A stretch of DNA of 64,000 nucleotides from an uncultured Prevotellaceae bacterium (GCA_900314715.1 OMWI01000042.1:1-64000), one strand, 5' to 3'. Positions 45,315 through 56,509 are shown, counted from the first letter of the stretch. Notes: generated by a model from the letters alone, not told the origin. A program made the numbers and translations.

Positions 45315-45370
45315 TATGTACGAATCGTACATGGGCAATGTACGAATGGTACATGGGCGTTGTACGAAAT
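45315..45370. repeat. 22-bp tandem palindromic array C
   Basis: Units ATGTACGAATCGTACATGGG, ATGTACGAATGGTACATGGG and a partial TTGTACGAAAT, each around a GTAC...GTAC palindrome. Same 22-bp period as arrays A and B, but with different sequence. Confidence 0.65.
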
Positions 45371-45377
45371 GAAAACA

Positions 45378-45500
45378 CATTAAAAATTAAAAATTAAAAA
45401 TTAAAAATTAAACATTGAACATTATTAATTGTGAATTGATAATTGTGAATTGTGAATTGCATCATTGTGAATTGCATCATTGTGAATTGATAATTTTTTT
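45378..45500. repeat. AT-rich direct repeats
   Basis: AAAAATT is repeated four times (about 45382-45410). Multiple ATTGTGAATTG units follow, with ATTGTGAATTGCATC twice. The ATTGTGAATTG motif also occurs near 42017-42032 and its complement near 42240-42270. Confidence 0.6.
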
Positions 45501-45533
45501 TCATAAAATGATGATGATTTGGCTTTTTTTCAT

Positions 45534-45542
45534 TATCTTTGC
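45534..45542 (+). promoter_or_regulatory. -7 box for ispE
   Basis: TATCTTTGC matches the consensus. Its position makes ATG 45545 too close and supports ATG 45569. Confidence 0.6.
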
Positions 45543-45568
45543 GAATGAATAACAAAACTACTACGAAG

Positions 45569-46408
45569 ATGATCATTTTTCCTTGCGCAAAAATAAACCT
45601 TGGACTCAATATCGTATCGAAACGAGAAGACGGTTACCATAATCTGGAAACCGTGTTCTACCCCATCCCACTCTACGACGCTCTTGAAATCAAGTACATG
45701 GACGATGAATTCCCATCTGACGTGAGATGTGACTTGAAGGTAACGGGAAATGCCGTGGAATGCGACGAACAATCAAACCTGGTGGTGAAAGCATATAATC
45801 TGTTGGCACGAGACTTTGAATTGCCACGCATACATGCACACCTATATAAAAAGATACCATCTGAAGCGGGATTGGGAGGCGGTTCGAGCGATGCCGCTTT
45901 CATGATTCGCCTATTGGATGAACGAATGCGACTGAATATCGGAAATGCGGAAATGGAAAGATATGCCGCGAAACTGGGAGCCGATTGCGCCTTTTTCATC
46001 ACGGCAGAACCATCATACGCCACGGGTATCGGTGACATTCTGGCACCAGCAGACGGTCCTCACGGTAATCTACGAGGGTATTATATCGCCATTGTGAAGC
46101 CTAACGTTTCCGTTTCTACACGCGAAGCGTACCAACTGATTACGCCAAAGAAGCCCATTAAGTCATGCAGAGACATCGTGAGGCAACCCATCCAGACATG
46201 GAAAGACGAACTGACCAACGATTTTGAACTGGCTGCTTTCAAGGCTCATCCCATCTTGGCAGACATCAAGAAAGAGTTGTACACGCAAGGTGCCCTGTAT
46301 GCACAAATGAGCGGAAGCGGTAGCGCGATGTTCGGAATATTCAAGGAAAAGCCCTTGCATATCCAAGACACCTTCAAGGAAATGTTCGCTGAGGTGTTGA
46401 AATTGTAA
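45569..46408 (+). CDS. ispE: 4-diphosphocytidyl-2-C-methyl-D-erythritol kinase
   Basis: 279 residues from ATG 45569, giving the canonical start MIIFPCAKINLGLNIV. The GHMP-kinase ATP loop is PSEAGLGGGSSDAAFMI and the C-terminal motif AQMSGSGSAMFGIF. It phosphorylates CDP-methylerythritol in the MEP isoprenoid pathway in the cytosol. It stands alone with its own promoter. Confidence 0.95.
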   Translation: MIIFPCAKINLGLNIVSKREDGYHNLETVFYPIPLYDALEIKYMDDEFPSDVRCDLKVTGNAVECDEQSNLVVKAYNLLARDFELPRIHAHLYKKIPSEAGLGGGSSDAAFMIRLLDERMRLNIGNAEMERYAAKLGADCAFFITAEPSYATGIGDILAPADGPHGNLRGYYIAIVKPNVSVSTREAYQLITPKKPIKSCRDIVRQPIQTWKDELTNDFELAAFKAHPILADIKKELYTQGALYAQMSGSGSAMFGIFKEKPLHIQDTFKEMFAEVLKL

Positions 46409-46471
46409 GTTAACGCAAACCTTTACGCAATATTTTCAGGCAAAAAGAGACTATCCTTTCATAATATTATA

Positions 46472-46480
46472 TATCTTTGC
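46472..46480 (+). promoter_or_regulatory. -7 box for the tagaturonate reductase gene
   Basis: TATCTTTGC, 41 bp before ATG 46522; it excludes the longer frame that starts at 46477. Confidence 0.6.
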
Positions 46481-46521
46481 ATCATAAAATTATCAAAAAC
46501 AATATTACTGCAAAAATTATC

Positions 46522-48000
46522 ATGGAAAAATTAAAATCATTAAGCAAACTTACGGCTCCCAAGAGCGTAATGCCAGAGAAAATCATTCAGTTTGGTGAGG
46601 GTAACTTCCTTCGTGCATTTGTAGATTGGATTATTTGGAACATGGACCAAAAGACCAACTTCAATGGTAGCGTGGTAGTGGTACAACCTATTGAAAGAGG
46701 TATGGCAGATTGGCTCAACGGACAGGATTGCTTGTATCACGTTAACTTGCAAGGTCGCCTGAATGGTGAGGCAGTTAACTCATTGGAGAGAATCGACGTG
46801 ATTAGTCGCGCCTTGAATCCTTATTCACAGAATGCCGCTTTCATGGCATTGGCAGAACAACCAGAGATTCGTTTCGTCATTTCAAATACCACAGAGGCTG
46901 GTATCGCTTTCGATGACACTTGCAAATTCACCGACGCTCCCGCTTCTTCTTATCCAGGTAAGTTGGTACAATTGCTCTATCGTCGTTTCAAGACATTCGA
47001 CGGCGACCCCAAGAAGGGATTGATTATCATGCCTTGCGAGTTGATTTTCCTCAACGGTCACCACTTGAAGGATTGTATCTACAAGTACATTGAATTGTGG
47101 AAAGAGGACTTAGGCGCTGACTATGAGGCATTCAAGGAGTGGTTTACGAAATACAACTATGTATGCGCTACATTGGTAGACCGTATCGTTCCTGGATTCC
47201 CACGTAAGGAAATCGCACAAATCCAAGAGAAGATTGGTTATAAGGACAACCTCGTAGTACAGGCAGAAATCTTCCACCTCTGGGTAATCGAGAAGGCAGA
47301 AAACATGACTTGCGAAGAGCTTCGCGCAGAGTTCCCCGCAGAGAAGGCTGGTTTGCACGTGCTGATTGCTGAGAGCGAGAAACCTTATCACGAGCGTAAG
47401 GTGACATTGCTGAATGGTCCTCACACCGTACTTTCTCCAGTAACATACCTGAGTGGCGTTGACATCGTTCGCGATGCTTGCAACCACGAAGTATTGGGCA
47501 AGTATATCCACAAGGTACAGTTTGAGGAGTTGATGGAAACGTTGAATCTCCCGATGGACGAGCTGAAGCAATTCGCCAGCGACGTATTGGAGCGCTTCAA
47601 CAACCCATTCGTAGACCATCAAGTAACGAGCATCATGCTCAACTCATTCCCCAAGTTCCAAGCTCGCGACCTGCCAGGAGTGAAGACATATCTCGAAAGA
47701 AAGGGTGAACTGCCACAAGGTTTGGTATTCGGTCTTGCAGCTATCATCACCTATTATAAGGGTGGCAAGCGTGCCGACGGTGCAGAAATCGTTCCTAACG
47801 ACGATGTTAAGATTATGGACTTGCTCAAGGAATTGTGGGCAACAGGCGATACGCAGAAGGTTACGGATGGCGTTCTCGGTGCAGAATTCATCTGGGGTGA
47901 AGACCTTCACAACGTAGCCGGTCTTGCAGAACTCGTTAAGAAAGACCTCGACCTCATCCAAGAGAAGGGAATGCTTGAAGCGGTAAAGACGATTCTTTAA
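46522..48000 (+). CDS. uxaB: Tagaturonate reductase (mannitol dehydrogenase family)
   Basis: 492 residues. The N-terminal Rossmann-type part (PEKIIQFGEGNFLRAFVDWI) binds NADH. The C-terminal domain carries the family's catalytic KVTLLNGPHTVLSP (Lys, Asn, His). Length and the FVDWIIWNMDQ and NTTEAGI segments fit UxaB, which interconverts tagaturonate and altronate in galacturonate (pectin) use; fructuronate or mannitol enzymes are less likely. uxaA and uxaC are not adjacent. Own promoter and terminator, so monocistronic. Confidence 0.85.
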   Translation: MEKLKSLSKLTAPKSVMPEKIIQFGEGNFLRAFVDWIIWNMDQKTNFNGSVVVVQPIERGMADWLNGQDCLYHVNLQGRLNGEAVNSLERIDVISRALNPYSQNAAFMALAEQPEIRFVISNTTEAGIAFDDTCKFTDAPASSYPGKLVQLLYRRFKTFDGDPKKGLIIMPCELIFLNGHHLKDCIYKYIELWKEDLGADYEAFKEWFTKYNYVCATLVDRIVPGFPRKEIAQIQEKIGYKDNLVVQAEIFHLWVIEKAENMTCEELRAEFPAEKAGLHVLIAESEKPYHERKVTLLNGPHTVLSPVTYLSGVDIVRDACNHEVLGKYIHKVQFEELMETLNLPMDELKQFASDVLERFNNPFVDHQVTSIMLNSFPKFQARDLPGVKTYLERKGELPQGLVFGLAAIITYYKGGKRADGAEIVPNDDVKIMDLLKELWATGDTQKVTDGVLGAEFIWGEDLHNVAGLAELVKKDLDLIQEKGMLEAVKTIL

Positions 48001-48002
48001 TA

Positions 48003-48032
48003 TTAAAAGGCTGCCGATTGGCAGCCTTTTAA
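48003..48032 (+). terminator. Terminator of uxaB
   Basis: TTAAAAGGCTGCC and GGCAGCCTTTTAA form a 13-bp perfect stem with a 4-nt loop directly after the stop codon. Confidence 0.9.
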
Positions 48033-48035
48033 TTT

Positions 48036-48250
48036 AGAAAGTAAGATAGTTAGAAGCAAGAAGCATGAGATATGTCCTCCAATTGCAAAGCTATTCATAA
48101 CTATTAACTATTACCTGTTAACTAAAATGAAACAAGAGAATAGTTTATTTATGTTGAGAGATTGGCTTTGAACAATGAAAGATTGGACGTGAATGTACAC
48201 AACGAGCAAAGCATATCTCTTGCTTCTTGCTTCTAACTTTCTTACTTTCT
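48036..48250. repeat. 215-bp element with long terminal inverted repeats
   Basis: The left end AGAAAGTAAGATAGTTAGAA and GCAAGAAGCATGAGATATG are mirrored by GCATATCTCTTGCTTCTTGC and TTCTAACTTTCTTACTTTCT. TGTCCTCCAATTGCAAAGC (shared with 43970-43988) lies just inside. No coding capacity. Confidence 0.75.
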
Positions 48251-48259
48251 ATACACCCC

Positions 48260-48931
48260 TCACCTCTTCAACCTCCTATAATATCCTCTTAATTCTCCTT
48301 GGGTAAAGCCGAGCGTTAAGAGCGTGTCAAGGTCTTCCCTTGCTTCCTTCATCTTTCCCAATTGAATCCTGATTTCCGCCCTATTCAACAAATAATCAAC
48401 ATTGTTTTTGTCGCGCTTGATGGCTTCCGAATAATCGTACTCAGCCAATTCCAACATATTCCTATCCATTTCCATTCCTGCACGTGCAGCATACGCAACC
48501 GCACTATCGGGAAACTGATTGCATAAACGATTGATTTGGTCGTACGATTCGGTGAAATGCTTGTCTTTATGATTCAACAAGGCGAGACCTAACTGTCCCT
48601 CAAAGTTACCAGGGACGAGATAGAGAAGATTCTCGTAATCCAGTCGGGCAAAATTATACCTTCCCAATTTCTCGTTGACAAAGGCACGAAAATACAAGGC
48701 AGCAATATTCGCTGGTTGTTTGCGCAAGACATAATCATATTCGTCTTTTGCCTTTCTCCATTCCTCCAGTTGGATATTCCACCCCGCCTTTCTCAACCTT
48801 AAATCTACGGAATCGGGATGATAGGATAACTCTTCTGTAGCGTGCTTCAAGGAATCACGCAATTGTTGTTTGTCCTGTGCATGACCACACAGGGAAATAC
48901 ATAATAAAAACAAAAGAAAATTAGTACGCAT
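48260..48931 (-). CDS. Secreted TPR protein
   Basis: 223 residues with a signal peptide (MRTNFLLFLLCISLCGHA). Five or so TPR units follow: AKDEYDYVLRKQPANIAALY, FARLDYENLLYLVPGNFEG, and LAEYDYSEAIKRDKNNVDYL. Exported TPR proteins act as scaffolds in the envelope; the partner is unknown. It follows the atp operon on the same strand but is separated from atpG by a strong terminator. Confidence 0.8.
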   Translation of the reverse strand: MRTNFLLFLLCISLCGHAQDKQQLRDSLKHATEELSYHPDSVDLRLRKAGWNIQLEEWRKAKDEYDYVLRKQPANIAALYFRAFVNEKLGRYNFARLDYENLLYLVPGNFEGQLGLALLNHKDKHFTESYDQINRLCNQFPDSAVAYAARAGMEMDRNMLELAEYDYSEAIKRDKNNVDYLLNRAEIRIQLGKMKEAREDLDTLLTLGFTQGELRGYYRRLKR

Positions 48932-48942
48932 CCTGAATAAAA

Positions 48943-48975
48943 AATATGGGGGTATGTGAATGATACCCCCATATT
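48943..48975 (-). terminator. Terminator of the atp operon
   Basis: AATATGGGGGTAT (48943-48955) and ATACCCCCATATT (48963-48975) form a perfect 13-bp stem. On the minus strand a TTTTTTATTC tail follows, 8 bp past the atpG stop. Confidence 0.9.
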
Positions 48976-48982
48976 ACACATA

Positions 48983-49960
48983 TTAATTATTTATACTTCC
49001 ACCTACGATATCAAGCAATTCATTTGTAATAGCTTGCTGACGGCTCTTGTTATATTGCAGATTGAGTTCACGTAACAACTCATCCGCATTATCCGTAGCC
49101 GTTTGCATGGCCACCATACGTGCCGCATGTTCAGAGGCATTAGAATCGAGCAATGCCGTATAAAGCATCAAGTGTGCAAGTTTAGGCAACAACAATCCAA
49201 GAACGGTGTCCATGTCTGGCTCTACGATGAAATTATCGTTCAGCGGTTTCACCTGTTCCTTTTGTTGGTCGTGTTGCTGTTGCATCTCTTGTTCCCTACG
49301 CTTGAGATATTCCTGTGACTCCTTGGTAACGATATTCAATGACAAGTCGCGTTCCTTGTCGCGCTCCAACTCATCGGTAATGTCGATGGGCAAGAACGTC
49401 TTACGTGTAAGGATTTGCGAACCAGCGCTTTTGAAATGGTGATAGAACATTTCCACGCGGTCGAGTTCTCCATGAAGGAATTTCCTACCAAGTTCCATGG
49501 CAATTTCTATACACTGTTGTACATTGGGTTTGTCTGCCAAGTCAGAGAATTCACCAGCTACAGGATAGCCAAGTTTAGTTGCCTTGTCCGCAACCTTTCT
49601 TCCTATGGGATAAATAACGATGTTTTCCTTGCCTAAATGCTCATACTCTTTCATTGCCTGCATCATGAGCTTGATGACATTGGCATTGAAGCCTCCACAA
49701 AGTGAACTATTGGAACTAAAGACAATCAGCGCGATACGCTTAACAGGACGCTCCTCACTGAATACTGTCTTTGCATCCGCTTCACTTGCAAGAAACGTCT
49801 TGAGGATATGTTCAAGCATATTCTCATAGGGAAGCATGTTCTCTATCATCACTTGTGCATGATGCAACTTGCTGGATGCAACCATCTTCATGGCACTCGT
49901 AATTTTACGAGTACTGTTAACGGAAGCGATTCTACCTTTTATCTCTTTTAATGAAGGCAT
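48983..49960 (-). CDS. atpG: ATP synthase gamma subunit
   Basis: 325 residues. It starts MPSLKEIKGRIASVNSTRKI with KITSAMKMVASSKL, the classic N-terminal helix, and ends with the rotor helix (MVAMQTATDNADELLRELNL, then YNKSRQQAITNELLDIVGG). It is longer than E. coli gamma (287) through a charged insert (KRREQEMQQQHDQQKEQVK) typical of Bacteroidota. Central stalk of F1; last gene of the operon. Confidence 0.95.
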   Translation of the reverse strand: MPSLKEIKGRIASVNSTRKITSAMKMVASSKLHHAQVMIENMLPYENMLEHILKTFLASEADAKTVFSEERPVKRIALIVFSSNSSLCGGFNANVIKLMMQAMKEYEHLGKENIVIYPIGRKVADKATKLGYPVAGEFSDLADKPNVQQCIEIAMELGRKFLHGELDRVEMFYHHFKSAGSQILTRKTFLPIDITDELERDKERDLSLNIVTKESQEYLKRREQEMQQQHDQQKEQVKPLNDNFIVEPDMDTVLGLLLPKLAHLMLYTALLDSNASEHAARMVAMQTATDNADELLRELNLQYNKSRQQAITNELLDIVGGSINN

Positions 49961-49982
49961 AGTATTTCAATCTGAGTGAATA

Positions 49983-51566
49983 TTAGGCATAAGTGCCAGC
50001 GATGTCAGCCATTACTGCCTCAATGGCATCAGTAGTAGCATCGTCAATCTTTCCGCTGCCCAAGACTTCAATAATCTCTGGATGAGCATTGCGAACCTTC
50101 TCAAGGAAGGCATCTTGACATTCACGTACCTTATCTATAGGAACGTTTCGCATCAATCCATGCACACCGCAATAAAGAATGGCAATTTGCTCGCCTACGG
50201 GCATTGGCGTGTATTGAGGCTGGATAAGCAACTGATTGTTCTTTCTACCACGGTCAAGTGTCATGGCAGTCACGGCATCCATATCGCTGGAGAACTTGGA
50301 GAATGCCTCCAACTCACGATACTGTGCTTGGTCAATCTTCAGCGTACCAGCCACTTTCTTCATTGACTTGATTTGAGCGGAACCACCCACACGACTCACT
50401 GATATACCTACGTTAATAGCAGGACGGAAACCTTGGTTGAACAAATCAGATTCCAAGTAGATCTGTCCGTCCGTGATGGAAATCACATTCGTTGGAATAT
50501 ATGCCGATACGTCGCCTGCTTGTGTCTCGATGATAGGAAGTGCCGTTAACGAACCACCACCTTTCACATGACCTTTCATACATTCAGGCAGGTCGTTCAT
50601 TTGTTCAGCTACCTCTTGCTGCTCGTTAATCTTAGCGGCACGCTCCAATAAACGAGAGTGCAGATAGAATACGTCACCAGGATAAGCCTCACGTCCAGAA
50701 GGACGACGCAAAATCAATGACACCTCACGATAGGCTACGGCCTGTTTCGACAAGTCGTCGTAAACCACCAATGCAGCATAACCACGATCGCGGAAATACT
50801 CGCCAATGGCAGCTCCAGCAAACGGAGCATAATACTGCATAGCGGCAGGATCAGCAGCAGTAGCACTAACGACAATCGTATATGGCAACGCACCGTGCTC
50901 CTTCAAGGTCTGTACAAGAGCAGCAACCGTAGAAGCTTTCTGTCCGATGGCTACATAAATACAATATACAGGCTTGCCAGCCTCATAGAAACTCTTTTGA
51001 TTAATAATGGCATCCACGGCAATGGCTGTCTTACCAGTTTGTCGGTCACCAATAATAAGCTCACGCTGTCCACGGCCGATAGGAATCATCGAGTCGACAG
51101 CTTTCAAACCCGTCTGCAATGGCTCCTTCACTGGCTGACGATAAATCACACCAGGAGCCTTGCGGTCGAGTGGCATTTCGAATGCACCTTTAAGGTCAAT
51201 GTCACCCTTGCCATCGATAGCCTGTCCCAAGGGATTGATGACACGTCCGAGCATGTTGTCGTTTACGAGAATCGACGCGATGCGGTGCGTACGTTTCACC
51301 ACTTGTCCTTCCTTGATACCAGCCGTAGAACCCAGAAGCACACAACCAACGTTGTCTTCCTCCAAGTTCATCACGATAGCCATCGTGCCATTTTCAAACT
51401 CCAACAGTTCGTTAGCCTCAGCGTTGCGAAGTCCATAGATACGAGCCACACCATCACTCACTTGGAGCACGGTACCCACCTCATCAAACTTCGCTTGATT
51501 GCTGATGCCTTGTAATTGCTGAAGCAACACCTCCGACACTTCGCTTGGTTTTATTTTGTCTGACAT
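49983..51566 (-). CDS. atpA: ATP synthase alpha subunit
   Basis: 527 residues. The N-terminal beta-barrel is followed by the nucleotide domain with Walker [16 protein letters not shown]. The signature [18 protein letters not shown] and the C-terminal helices complete it. It is the non-catalytic nucleotide-binding subunit of F1. It lies between atpH and atpG with short gaps. Confidence 0.97.
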   Translation of the reverse strand: MSDKIKPSEVSEVLLQQLQGISNQAKFDEVGTVLQVSDGVARIYGLRNAEANELLEFENGTMAIVMNLEEDNVGCVLLGSTAGIKEGQVVKRTHRIASILVNDNMLGRVINPLGQAIDGKGDIDLKGAFEMPLDRKAPGVIYRQPVKEPLQTGLKAVDSMIPIGRGQRELIIGDRQTGKTAIAVDAIINQKSFYEAGKPVYCIYVAIGQKASTVAALVQTLKEHGALPYTIVVSATAADPAAMQYYAPFAGAAIGEYFRDRGYAALVVYDDLSKQAVAYREVSLILRRPSGREAYPGDVFYLHSRLLERAAKINEQQEVAEQMNDLPECMKGHVKGGGSLTALPIIETQAGDVSAYIPTNVISITDGQIYLESDLFNQGFRPAINVGISVSRVGGSAQIKSMKKVAGTLKIDQAQYRELEAFSKFSSDMDAVTAMTLDRGRKNNQLLIQPQYTPMPVGEQIAILYCGVHGLMRNVPIDKVRECQDAFLEKVRNAHPEIIEVLGSGKIDDATTDAIEAVMADIAGTYA

Positions 51567-51631
51567 TTGTTTTTCTTTTTTGTAATTATCCAGAATTCAC
51601 AAGAGAATATACCTAATGTGAACTCCTTAGT

Positions 51632-52168
51632 TTATTTCTTCAACGTGGACAAGATGGAGTTGAGTTTCGTCTTCACGCTCGCGTCCATTCTATAAGTATC
51701 ATATTCGAGGATAAAACCACCGATGATTTCTGGGTCTACCTCAGTTTGAAACTCCACGGTTCCTTGAGTTTTCGTCTCCACCATCCGCTTCATTTTTGTC
51801 TCCGTTTCAGGAGAAACAGCGGTAGCGGTGATAAGTCTTCCTCGGGTGATGTTCTTCTGTTGACGATAGAGTGCGACAAACGAATTAGCCATCAATTGCA
51901 AGGTTTTCTCCCTGCCCTCATCGAGAACCAATTGTAGGAAACGCTTAGTCAGTTCTGTGGGTTTATTGCCGCATGCTGTCTCCAGTAATTTCCGCTTTTG
52001 GTCTTTGACGAGCATAGGATTATCGATGGTGAATCGCAACTGAGGCACCTTGATGTACGACGCTGCCAATGTCTGCATGTCTGCATACACTTCAGTGTCG
52101 CATTTCATGGTCGTAGCACTCTTCAGAAGCGCACGTGCGTATCTAACCGATATTACACCAAAATCCAT
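51632..52168 (-). CDS. atpH: ATP synthase delta subunit
   Basis: 178 residues, the usual length. It starts MDFGVISVRYARALLKSA (OSCP-type RYA motif) and ends DPEIIGGFILEYDTYRMDAS, VKTKLNSILSTLKK. Links the peripheral stalk to F1. It follows atpF by 12 bp. Confidence 0.93.
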   Translation of the reverse strand: MDFGVISVRYARALLKSATTMKCDTEVYADMQTLAASYIKVPQLRFTIDNPMLVKDQKRKLLETACGNKPTELTKRFLQLVLDEGREKTLQLMANSFVALYRQQKNITRGRLITATAVSPETETKMKRMVETKTQGTVEFQTEVDPEIIGGFILEYDTYRMDASVKTKLNSILSTLKK

Positions 52169-52180
52169 AAGCTACGCTCG

Positions 52181-52690
52181 TTAGTTAATCGTTTTCTTGT
52201 CAACAGCTACCTCATCCAGCAGTCTCTCTATCAAATCCATCTGCTTCTTGTCAGTAGAAAGTTGTTGGCGAACCACCTTCTCGGCAATCTGAACGCTTAA
52301 ATCAGCTACTTGAGCGCGAATGTCACGAATGGCATTCTGCTTCTCAGCCTCGATTTCAGCCCTTGCCTCGGTGAGTAGGCGCGCTCCTTCTTCACGTGCC
52401 TTGCCTTGCGCTTTCTCAACGATGGCATCACGAGTTGCAGTAGCTTCCTTGAGAATCTGCGCTTGCTTCTCGCGTGCCTCTTGCAAAATGGATTCACCTT
52501 CTTTTTGAATATTGGCAAGCCGTTCATTAGCCTCGTGAGCCTTACGCAGACTCTCGTCGATGAATGCCTTACGTTCAGTCACCATGTTCACGATAACGGG
52601 GAATCCCCATTTCCATAAGATGAACAGGACGATGATGAACACAAGACCCATCCAAAACAGCAAGCCACTATCAGGAATCAATAAATCCAT
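52181..52690 (-). CDS. atpF: ATP synthase subunit b
   Basis: 169 residues. One N-terminal membrane helix (SGLLFWMGLVFIIVLFILWK) and a long charged amphipathic helix (AHEANERLANIQKEGESILQ and on) form the peripheral stalk dimer. It ends near AVDKKTIN, 12 bp before atpH. Confidence 0.93.
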   Translation of the reverse strand: MDLLIPDSGLLFWMGLVFIIVLFILWKWGFPVIVNMVTERKAFIDESLRKAHEANERLANIQKEGESILQEAREKQAQILKEATATRDAIVEKAQGKAREEGARLLTEARAEIEAEKQNAIRDIRAQVADLSVQIAEKVVRQQLSTDKKQMDLIERLLDEVAVDKKTIN

Positions 52691-52719
52691 GTATTTGACT
52701 GTTGGATTAATGGATTAAA

Positions 52720-52962
52720 TTAAAGAACGATAGCCAATACGGCGATAATCACACCGAAGAGAGCCACACCCTCTACAAGAGCGGCAGCAACAATCATACT
52801 TGAACGAAGGTCGCCCATCTTCTCTGGTTGACGAGCCATGGCGTCCATAGCTTGACCGCCAATCTTACCAATACCAATACCTGCTCCGATAGCGGCTAAA
52901 CCAGCGCCGATGGCAGCACCCATTTTTGCGATAGCAACATCTGCTAATAATAATGATAACAT
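52720..52962 (-). CDS. atpE: ATP synthase subunit c
   Basis: 80 residues, two membrane helices joined by ARQPE. The first is Gly-rich (GAGLAAIGAGIGIGKIGG). The second carries the ion-binding Glu in AALVEGVALFGVII. The Gln and Glu-Ser/Thr ligands of Na+-type rings are not seen, so proton use is likely. Forms the c-ring. Confidence 0.95.
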   Translation of the reverse strand: MLSLLLADVAIAKMGAAIGAGLAAIGAGIGIGKIGGQAMDAMARQPEKMGDLRSSMIVAAALVEGVALFGVIIAVLAIVL

Positions 52963-53016
52963 AATCTTAAAGTTTTTAATTGTTTATTTTATAATTATAA
53001 TTTTGTTTCAGCTATA

Positions 53017-54126
53017 TTAAGCCTCATGCTCCTTAACGTGAGCAAGTGAGAGGAATATTGCACTCAACATGGTGAATACCAATGCTTGAATGAAACATAC
53101 AAGAACTTCGAGAAGCATCATGAAGACACTCATCGCAACACTGACAAACGTCATCGATACGCCCGCAAAGGCGTTAATGCCCCACATAATGAAGATAATG
53201 GCAGCAAACGACAAGGCGATTGCGTGACCAGCCATCATGTTGGCAAAGAGACGAATCATCAATGCAAAAGGTTTGGTGAAAATACCAAAGAACTCAATAA
53301 ACGGCATAATGGCAACGGGATAAGCCTTCAACCATGAGGGTACTTCTGGCCAGAATATCTCTTTCCAATACTCTTTCGTTCCAGTAACGTTCACCAAGAT
53401 AAACGTACAGAGCGCCAAGAAGAACGTACAGGCGATATTACCCGTCAAGTTTCCGCCAAACGGCGGGAACGGAATGATACCCAAGATGTTTGCCGTGAAG
53501 ATGAAGAAGAAGCACGTCAGCAGATAAGGCGCATACTTGGGTGCCTCATCTCCCAAAATACTCTTGATTACATCATCATATATATACATGATAAACATGT
53601 GCATGAATCCCGTGAAGCCCTTTGGGGCAGGGTCGTCAATCTTGTGTTTCTTGCACCAACGAGCAGGCAACAAGACACATAGTAAGAGAACAATAGCCGT
53701 GACGAAAAGGAAAACCACCGTCTTCGTTATCGATAAGTCGAATGGGCGTTTCTCCGTTCCATCGGGCATAATCTCCACTATCTTGTTTTCGTATGGTCCG
53801 CTCGTAGCAATACACAGATTGGAACCTTCTGGTCCTTTGCGATAAGCAGGAGCCTCTCCTTCAGCGTGAGCTTCGCCGCCATGATGTCCTTCCTCGAAAT
53901 CACTGGAACAACCGAAGTACCAGCCGTTTGAAGTCTTCACGATGACGGGCAAATGAATCACGATGGGCTTTCCACCTATATCTGTCACATGCCACTCGTA
54001 TGAGTCCTTGATATGTCCCCACAAGATGCTCTTCACATCCACTTGCGGTTTCTCGTCTTGTGCATTCATCGGAACGGCACAGAGGAACAGCAAACTCAGC
54101 AAGAGCAAATGTTTGAGATATTTCAT
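53017..54126 (-). CDS. atpB: ATP synthase subunit a
   Basis: 369 residues from ATG 54126; the frame extends to a TTG at 54135, directly against the preceding gene. An N-terminal signal-like helix (LLLLSLLFLCAVPMNA) and a roughly 120-residue extracytoplasmic part with His/Glu stretches precede the usual five or six helices. These extensions are known in Bacteroidota AtpB. The essential Arg lies in FALMIRLFANMMAGHAI. Forms the proton half-channels. Confidence 0.93.
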   Translation of the reverse strand: MKYLKHLLLLSLLFLCAVPMNAQDEKPQVDVKSILWGHIKDSYEWHVTDIGGKPIVIHLPVIVKTSNGWYFGCSSDFEEGHHGGEAHAEGEAPAYRKGPEGSNLCIATSGPYENKIVEIMPDGTEKRPFDLSITKTVVFLFVTAIVLLLCVLLPARWCKKHKIDDPAPKGFTGFMHMFIMYIYDDVIKSILGDEAPKYAPYLLTCFFFIFTANILGIIPFPPFGGNLTGNIACTFFLALCTFILVNVTGTKEYWKEIFWPEVPSWLKAYPVAIMPFIEFFGIFTKPFALMIRLFANMMAGHAIALSFAAIIFIMWGINAFAGVSMTFVSVAMSVFMMLLEVLVCFIQALVFTMLSAIFLSLAHVKEHEA

Positions 54127-54135
54127 ATCGTTCAA

Positions 54136-54585
54136 TTAATATAATTTGTTACGCTTTTCCACTTTGGCAAAATACACACTATCCAAGACGAGCAGGACAA
54201 AGTAATAAGCCAAGAATATGAATATGAAACCGTCCATCAACCTATAAATGGCAGGACTTCCGTCGGGATTAGTGGCATTTCTGTTGACTACATAGTAAAC
54301 CAGAATCACCAAAACGGCAGCCATCATTCGCAAGACTGGTGCGACGAGATAGAACTTCGTGAGTGTTGAAGGGGAATTCTTTGCTATTCCCTTCCAGGAT
54401 GCTATATACGCAACACTCGTGAAAAAGGAGAATACTGCACTGATCAGAATGGCGTAAAGCATAGATGTGTTCCAATAAGACGTACCGCCCAGCAACAACA
54501 GGAACATGAGAGATAATCCCACGATAATCCACAAGCTGAGTTTGTAGTACTTATGGCCAATTTCATTAATCAGATTTGCTTCCAT
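54136..54585 (-). CDS. Membrane protein of the atp operon (AtpI-like position)
   Basis: 149 residues with four membrane helices (about 16-36, 42-63, 78-102 and 118-138). It sits between atpC and atpB, abutting atpC with no gap, in the place where other bacteria carry AtpI or a related assembly factor. Sequence similarity to AtpI is not obvious to me, so a c-ring assembly role is inference from topology and position. Confidence 0.75.
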   Translation of the reverse strand: MEANLINEIGHKYYKLSLWIIVGLSLMFLLLLGGTSYWNTSMLYAILISAVFSFFTSVAYIASWKGIAKNSPSTLTKFYLVAPVLRMMAAVLVILVYYVVNRNATNPDGSPAIYRLMDGFIFIFLAYYFVLLVLDSVYFAKVEKRNKLY

Positions 54586-54837
54586 TTATTCAGATTGGTT
54601 CACCTCCACACAAAGTGACACTTCATTTTTCTTCACCTCCACGAATCCGCCAAGAATGCCCAACTCCACTTTTCCTTCCTTGGTGGTATATTCAACCTTA
54701 CCCTTTTCGAGCGAAGAAATAATGGGTGCATGGTCGTTCAGTATCTCAAACGAACCTAACGTTCCTGGTACCAAGACGCTCTCTACCTCACCATCGAACT
54801 CCACTCTTTCGGGGGAAACTATCTTTAAAGTCAGCAT
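54586..54837 (-). CDS. atpC: ATP synthase epsilon subunit, short form
   Basis: 83 residues. It starts MLTLKIVSPERVEFDGEVES, then VPGTLGSFEILNDHAPIISS: the beta-sandwich domain. The C-terminal helical hairpin (which inhibits ATPase in E. coli) is missing, as in many Bacteroidota; the gene ends at VEVNQSE. 31 bp after atpD. Confidence 0.92.
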   Translation of the reverse strand: MLTLKIVSPERVEFDGEVESVLVPGTLGSFEILNDHAPIISSLEKGKVEYTTKEGKVELGILGGFVEVKKNEVSLCVEVNQSE

Positions 54838-54868
54838 AATCTTCGATTTTCAATATTCAATCTTCAAT

Positions 54869-56401
<1,533 letters not shown>

Positions 56402-56479
56402 TTATTTAAAGTTAGTTGTATCAATTTGCCACTTACCAATCATTTAATAATTATCGGCACTTATTCATGGTAAACTTTT

Positions 56480-56509
56480 GCAAAGATAATAAATAATTTG
56501 AAATTGCAA
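56480..56509 (-). promoter_or_regulatory. Promoter of the atp operon
   Basis: Minus-strand TTG (56507-56509), 18-bp spacer and TATCTTTGC (56480-56488); about 85 nt of leader before atpD. Confidence 0.7.
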
